Below, in pieces: positions 38,608 to 39,838 of a DNA stretch of 39,838 bases. Source of the DNA: DASQFQ01 sp038238015. Its GTDB lineage: Bacteria > Actinomycetota > Thermoleophilia > Solirubrobacterales > Solirubrobacteraceae. The stretch is from the NCBI GenBank assembly GCA_038238015.1, contig JBBRYA010000031.1, positions 1 to 39,838 of the forward strand, in the 5' to 3' direction. Made by a program: the position numbers and the translations under genes. Within the stretch, counting starts at the first letter, position 1. Every line of letters starts with the position of its first letter. Below the pieces are notes generated by a model. It had not been told where the DNA came from. It saw only the letters and a list, made by a program, of their open reading frames with translations, and did no database searches.

Positions 38608-39708
38608 ATGGAGACGCGCGAGCATCCCCGCCTGCACGCCTCCGCGCCGCCTCGGTGGCTGGACGCCACGGCGGCCTGGGGGTGGCGGCTGCTGGTCGTG
38701 TTCGCGCTGGTCTACGCGATCGTGCTGTCGCTGGCGCACCTGCGGGTCGTGGTGCTGCCGGTCATCCTCGCCCTGCTGCTGACCTCGCTGCTGCTGCCCG
38801 TGGTGCGCGCGCTGCGCCGCCGCAAGGTGCCTCCGGCGGCCTCGGCGGGGATCGTCCTGCTGGGCGGCATCGCGCTCATCGCCATCGTCCTCGCGCTGAT
38901 CCTGCCCTCGATGGTCAGCCAGTTCTCCCAGCTCGGCGGCCAGGTCCGCTCGGGGATCAACAAGGCCACCGTCGTGCTCGCCGACAAGCCCTTCAACCTG
39001 TCAAAGCGCGACATCGACGCCCGCGTCAGCAAGGGCATCAAGACGCTGAGCAAGAACTCGAGCTCGATCACCAGCGGAGTCGTGAGCGGGGCGGTCGTGC
39101 TCGGGGAGCTGCTGACCGGCCTGATCATCACGCTGCTGCTGACGTTCTTCTTCCTCAAGGACGGCGACCGCATGTGGGGCTGGGTGGCGTCGCTGGCGGG
39201 CGAGCATCGCGCCGAGCCGGTGCAGGAGGTCGCGTCGCGATCGTTCGTCGCGCTCGCCGGCTACGTGCGCGGCATCGCGCTGGTCGGGCTCGTGGACTCC
39301 ATCCTGATCGGGATCTCGCTGCTGATCATCGGCGTCCCGCTCGTGGTCCCGCTGATGGTGCTCACCTTCATCGGCGCGTTCCTGCCGCTCGTGGGCGCGT
39401 TCAGCGCCGGCCTGGCCGCGGTGCTGATCGCGCTCGTGGCCAAGGGCCTGGTCGCTGCGCTGATCGTGCTCGGCGTCTGCGTCGCCGTCCAGCAGCTGGA
39501 GGGCCACCTGCTCTACCCGGTGCTGATGAGCCGCGCGGTCAACCTGCACCCGTCGGCGATCATCCTCGCGCTCGCCACGGGCGGGATCCTCGCGGGGATC
39601 ATCGGCGTCTTCCTCGCCGTCCCGATCGCGAGCGTGATCGCGGTGACGATCGACTACGGGCAGAACCGGCCGGCGCCGGAGTCGCCGCTGGCCGAGGCGC
39701 CGGCGTAG
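38608..39708 (+). CDS. AI-2E family transporter
   Basis: This 366-aa polytopic membrane protein has about eight helices. Family features include LRVVVLPVILALLLTSLLLP near the N-terminus, the middle LITLLLTFFFLKDGDRMWGW and the ending HPSAIILALATGGILAGIIG and FLAVPIASVIAVTIDYG. Members export AI-2, or in other cases act as Na+/H+ or metabolite transporters. No luxS is visible here, so an AI-2 role is unproven. Confidence 0.9.
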   Translation: METREHPRLHASAPPRWLDATAAWGWRLLVVFALVYAIVLSLAHLRVVVLPVILALLLTSLLLPVVRALRRRKVPPAASAGIVLLGGIALIAIVLALILPSMVSQFSQLGGQVRSGINKATVVLADKPFNLSKRDIDARVSKGIKTLSKNSSSITSGVVSGAVVLGELLTGLIITLLLTFFFLKDGDRMWGWVASLAGEHRAEPVQEVASRSFVALAGYVRGIALVGLVDSILIGISLLIIGVPLVVPLMVLTFIGAFLPLVGAFSAGLAAVLIALVAKGLVAALIVLGVCVAVQQLEGHLLYPVLMSRAVNLHPSAIILALATGGILAGIIGVFLAVPIASVIAVTIDYGQNRPAPESPLAEAPA

Positions 39709-39795
39709 CTATTTGCCCCGGAAATATTCGGCGGCTCTGTCCGGGGTGAGGGCCAGAATTTGCCTGCGAGTTGGGCGAATTCTGGGGGGGTGTGG
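39709..39795. repeat. Hairpin before transposase-like start
   Basis: CCAGAATTTGCC (39753-39764) and GGCGAATTCTGG (39774-39785) are inverted copies with one mismatch and a 9-nt loop. They are followed by a seven-G run and the ATG at 39796. Base composition is less GC-rich than in the genes before. It probably is the start of an IS element or regulates its transposase. Confidence 0.45.
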
Positions 39796-39838
39796 ATGTT
39801 GCGGTTGGTGGGGGAGCAGGTCGAGTCGTTGTTTGACG
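39796..39838 (+). CDS. Start of a probable transposase, cut by window end
   Basis: The 14 visible residues, MLRLVGEQVESLFD, resemble the N-termini of some actinobacterial IS transposases as I remember them, and the codon use (TTG, GTT) differs from the window's usual C/G-ending codons. The reading frame is open at the edge. Low certainty because so little is present. Confidence 0.35.
   Translation, partial: MLRLVGEQVESLFD

Noticed and set aside
1..39838. CRISPR arrays, tRNA or rRNA genes, phage genes
   Set aside because: No regularly spaced repeats, no clover-leaf sequence and no structural or phage proteins were seen.

Overview
The window is high-GC DNA from what looks like an actinobacterium. 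The class Thermoleophilia (Solirubrobacterales-like) fits best. The reasons are the strong G/C bias at third codon positions, short -10 boxes of the form TANNNT placed 6-8 nt before ATG (leaderless genes), secreted proteins with basic beta-rich C-termini, and a TasA/SipW-type operon. This placement is an inference. I see no rRNA, tRNA, CRISPR array or phage module.

Layout. 1-312: two 22-bp tandem repeats that resemble an IS edge. 313-5414: a frameshifted GNAT gene, then a coupled two-gene operon (1355-3357), two decayed reverse-strand genes, a DUF899 protein and a YCII protein. The second gene of the 1355-3357 operon is a UGSC-family selenoprotein. Its in-frame TGA at 3115-3117 reads as selenocysteine and is followed by a bacterial SECIS-like hairpin. 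5501-8914: a 5'-truncated SigJ-like sigma factor butted against a RidA remnant, the glnK-amtB ammonium pair, a DUF1622 protein and a VOC protein. 8930-16435: a Na+/H+ antiporter, three DHFR/RibD-like reductases, an azlD gene with an azlC remnant, MmcQ, a TPR protein, a thioesterase, an alpha/beta hydrolase and small unknowns. 16557-19268: an MBL-SDR-TetR operon. 19281-21614: a class II glutamine amidotransferase divergent from glutamate decarboxylase. 21625-23539: an ECF41 sigma factor coupled to an epimerase, preceded by a sequence that matches the ECF41 promoter. 23643-28236: an unknown, a DUF6909-like protein, a fatty-acid desaturase and a secreted protein. 28249-32970: a Tat-exported flavoprotein, a frameshifted SDR, a secreted S15/CocE hydrolase and a small unknown. 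33156-36380: a PspC/LiaF-like envelope-stress system with its kinase and regulator. 36475-38557: TasA, SipW and a second TasA-like protein. 38608-39708: an AI-2E-family exporter. 39753-39838: a hairpin and the start of a probable transposase.

How the parts work together. The most unusual locus is the selenoprotein operon. A thioredoxin-like protein with a CETC motif is translationally coupled to a protein carrying U-G-S-C-V-S-C, which suggests a paired thiol/selenol redox system. The ECF41 module looks autoregulated. The PspC/LiaF-type sensor operon lies directly before a matrix-fibre operon, so envelope stress may be linked to surface fibre production.

Caution. At least five genes carry frameshifts (313-887, 3463-3968, 3965-4321, 11520-11721, 29755-30392), some of them in short homopolymers. 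I cannot tell genuine decay from sequencing indels. The selenocysteine call does not depend on this, because the frame is unbroken on both sides of the TGA.
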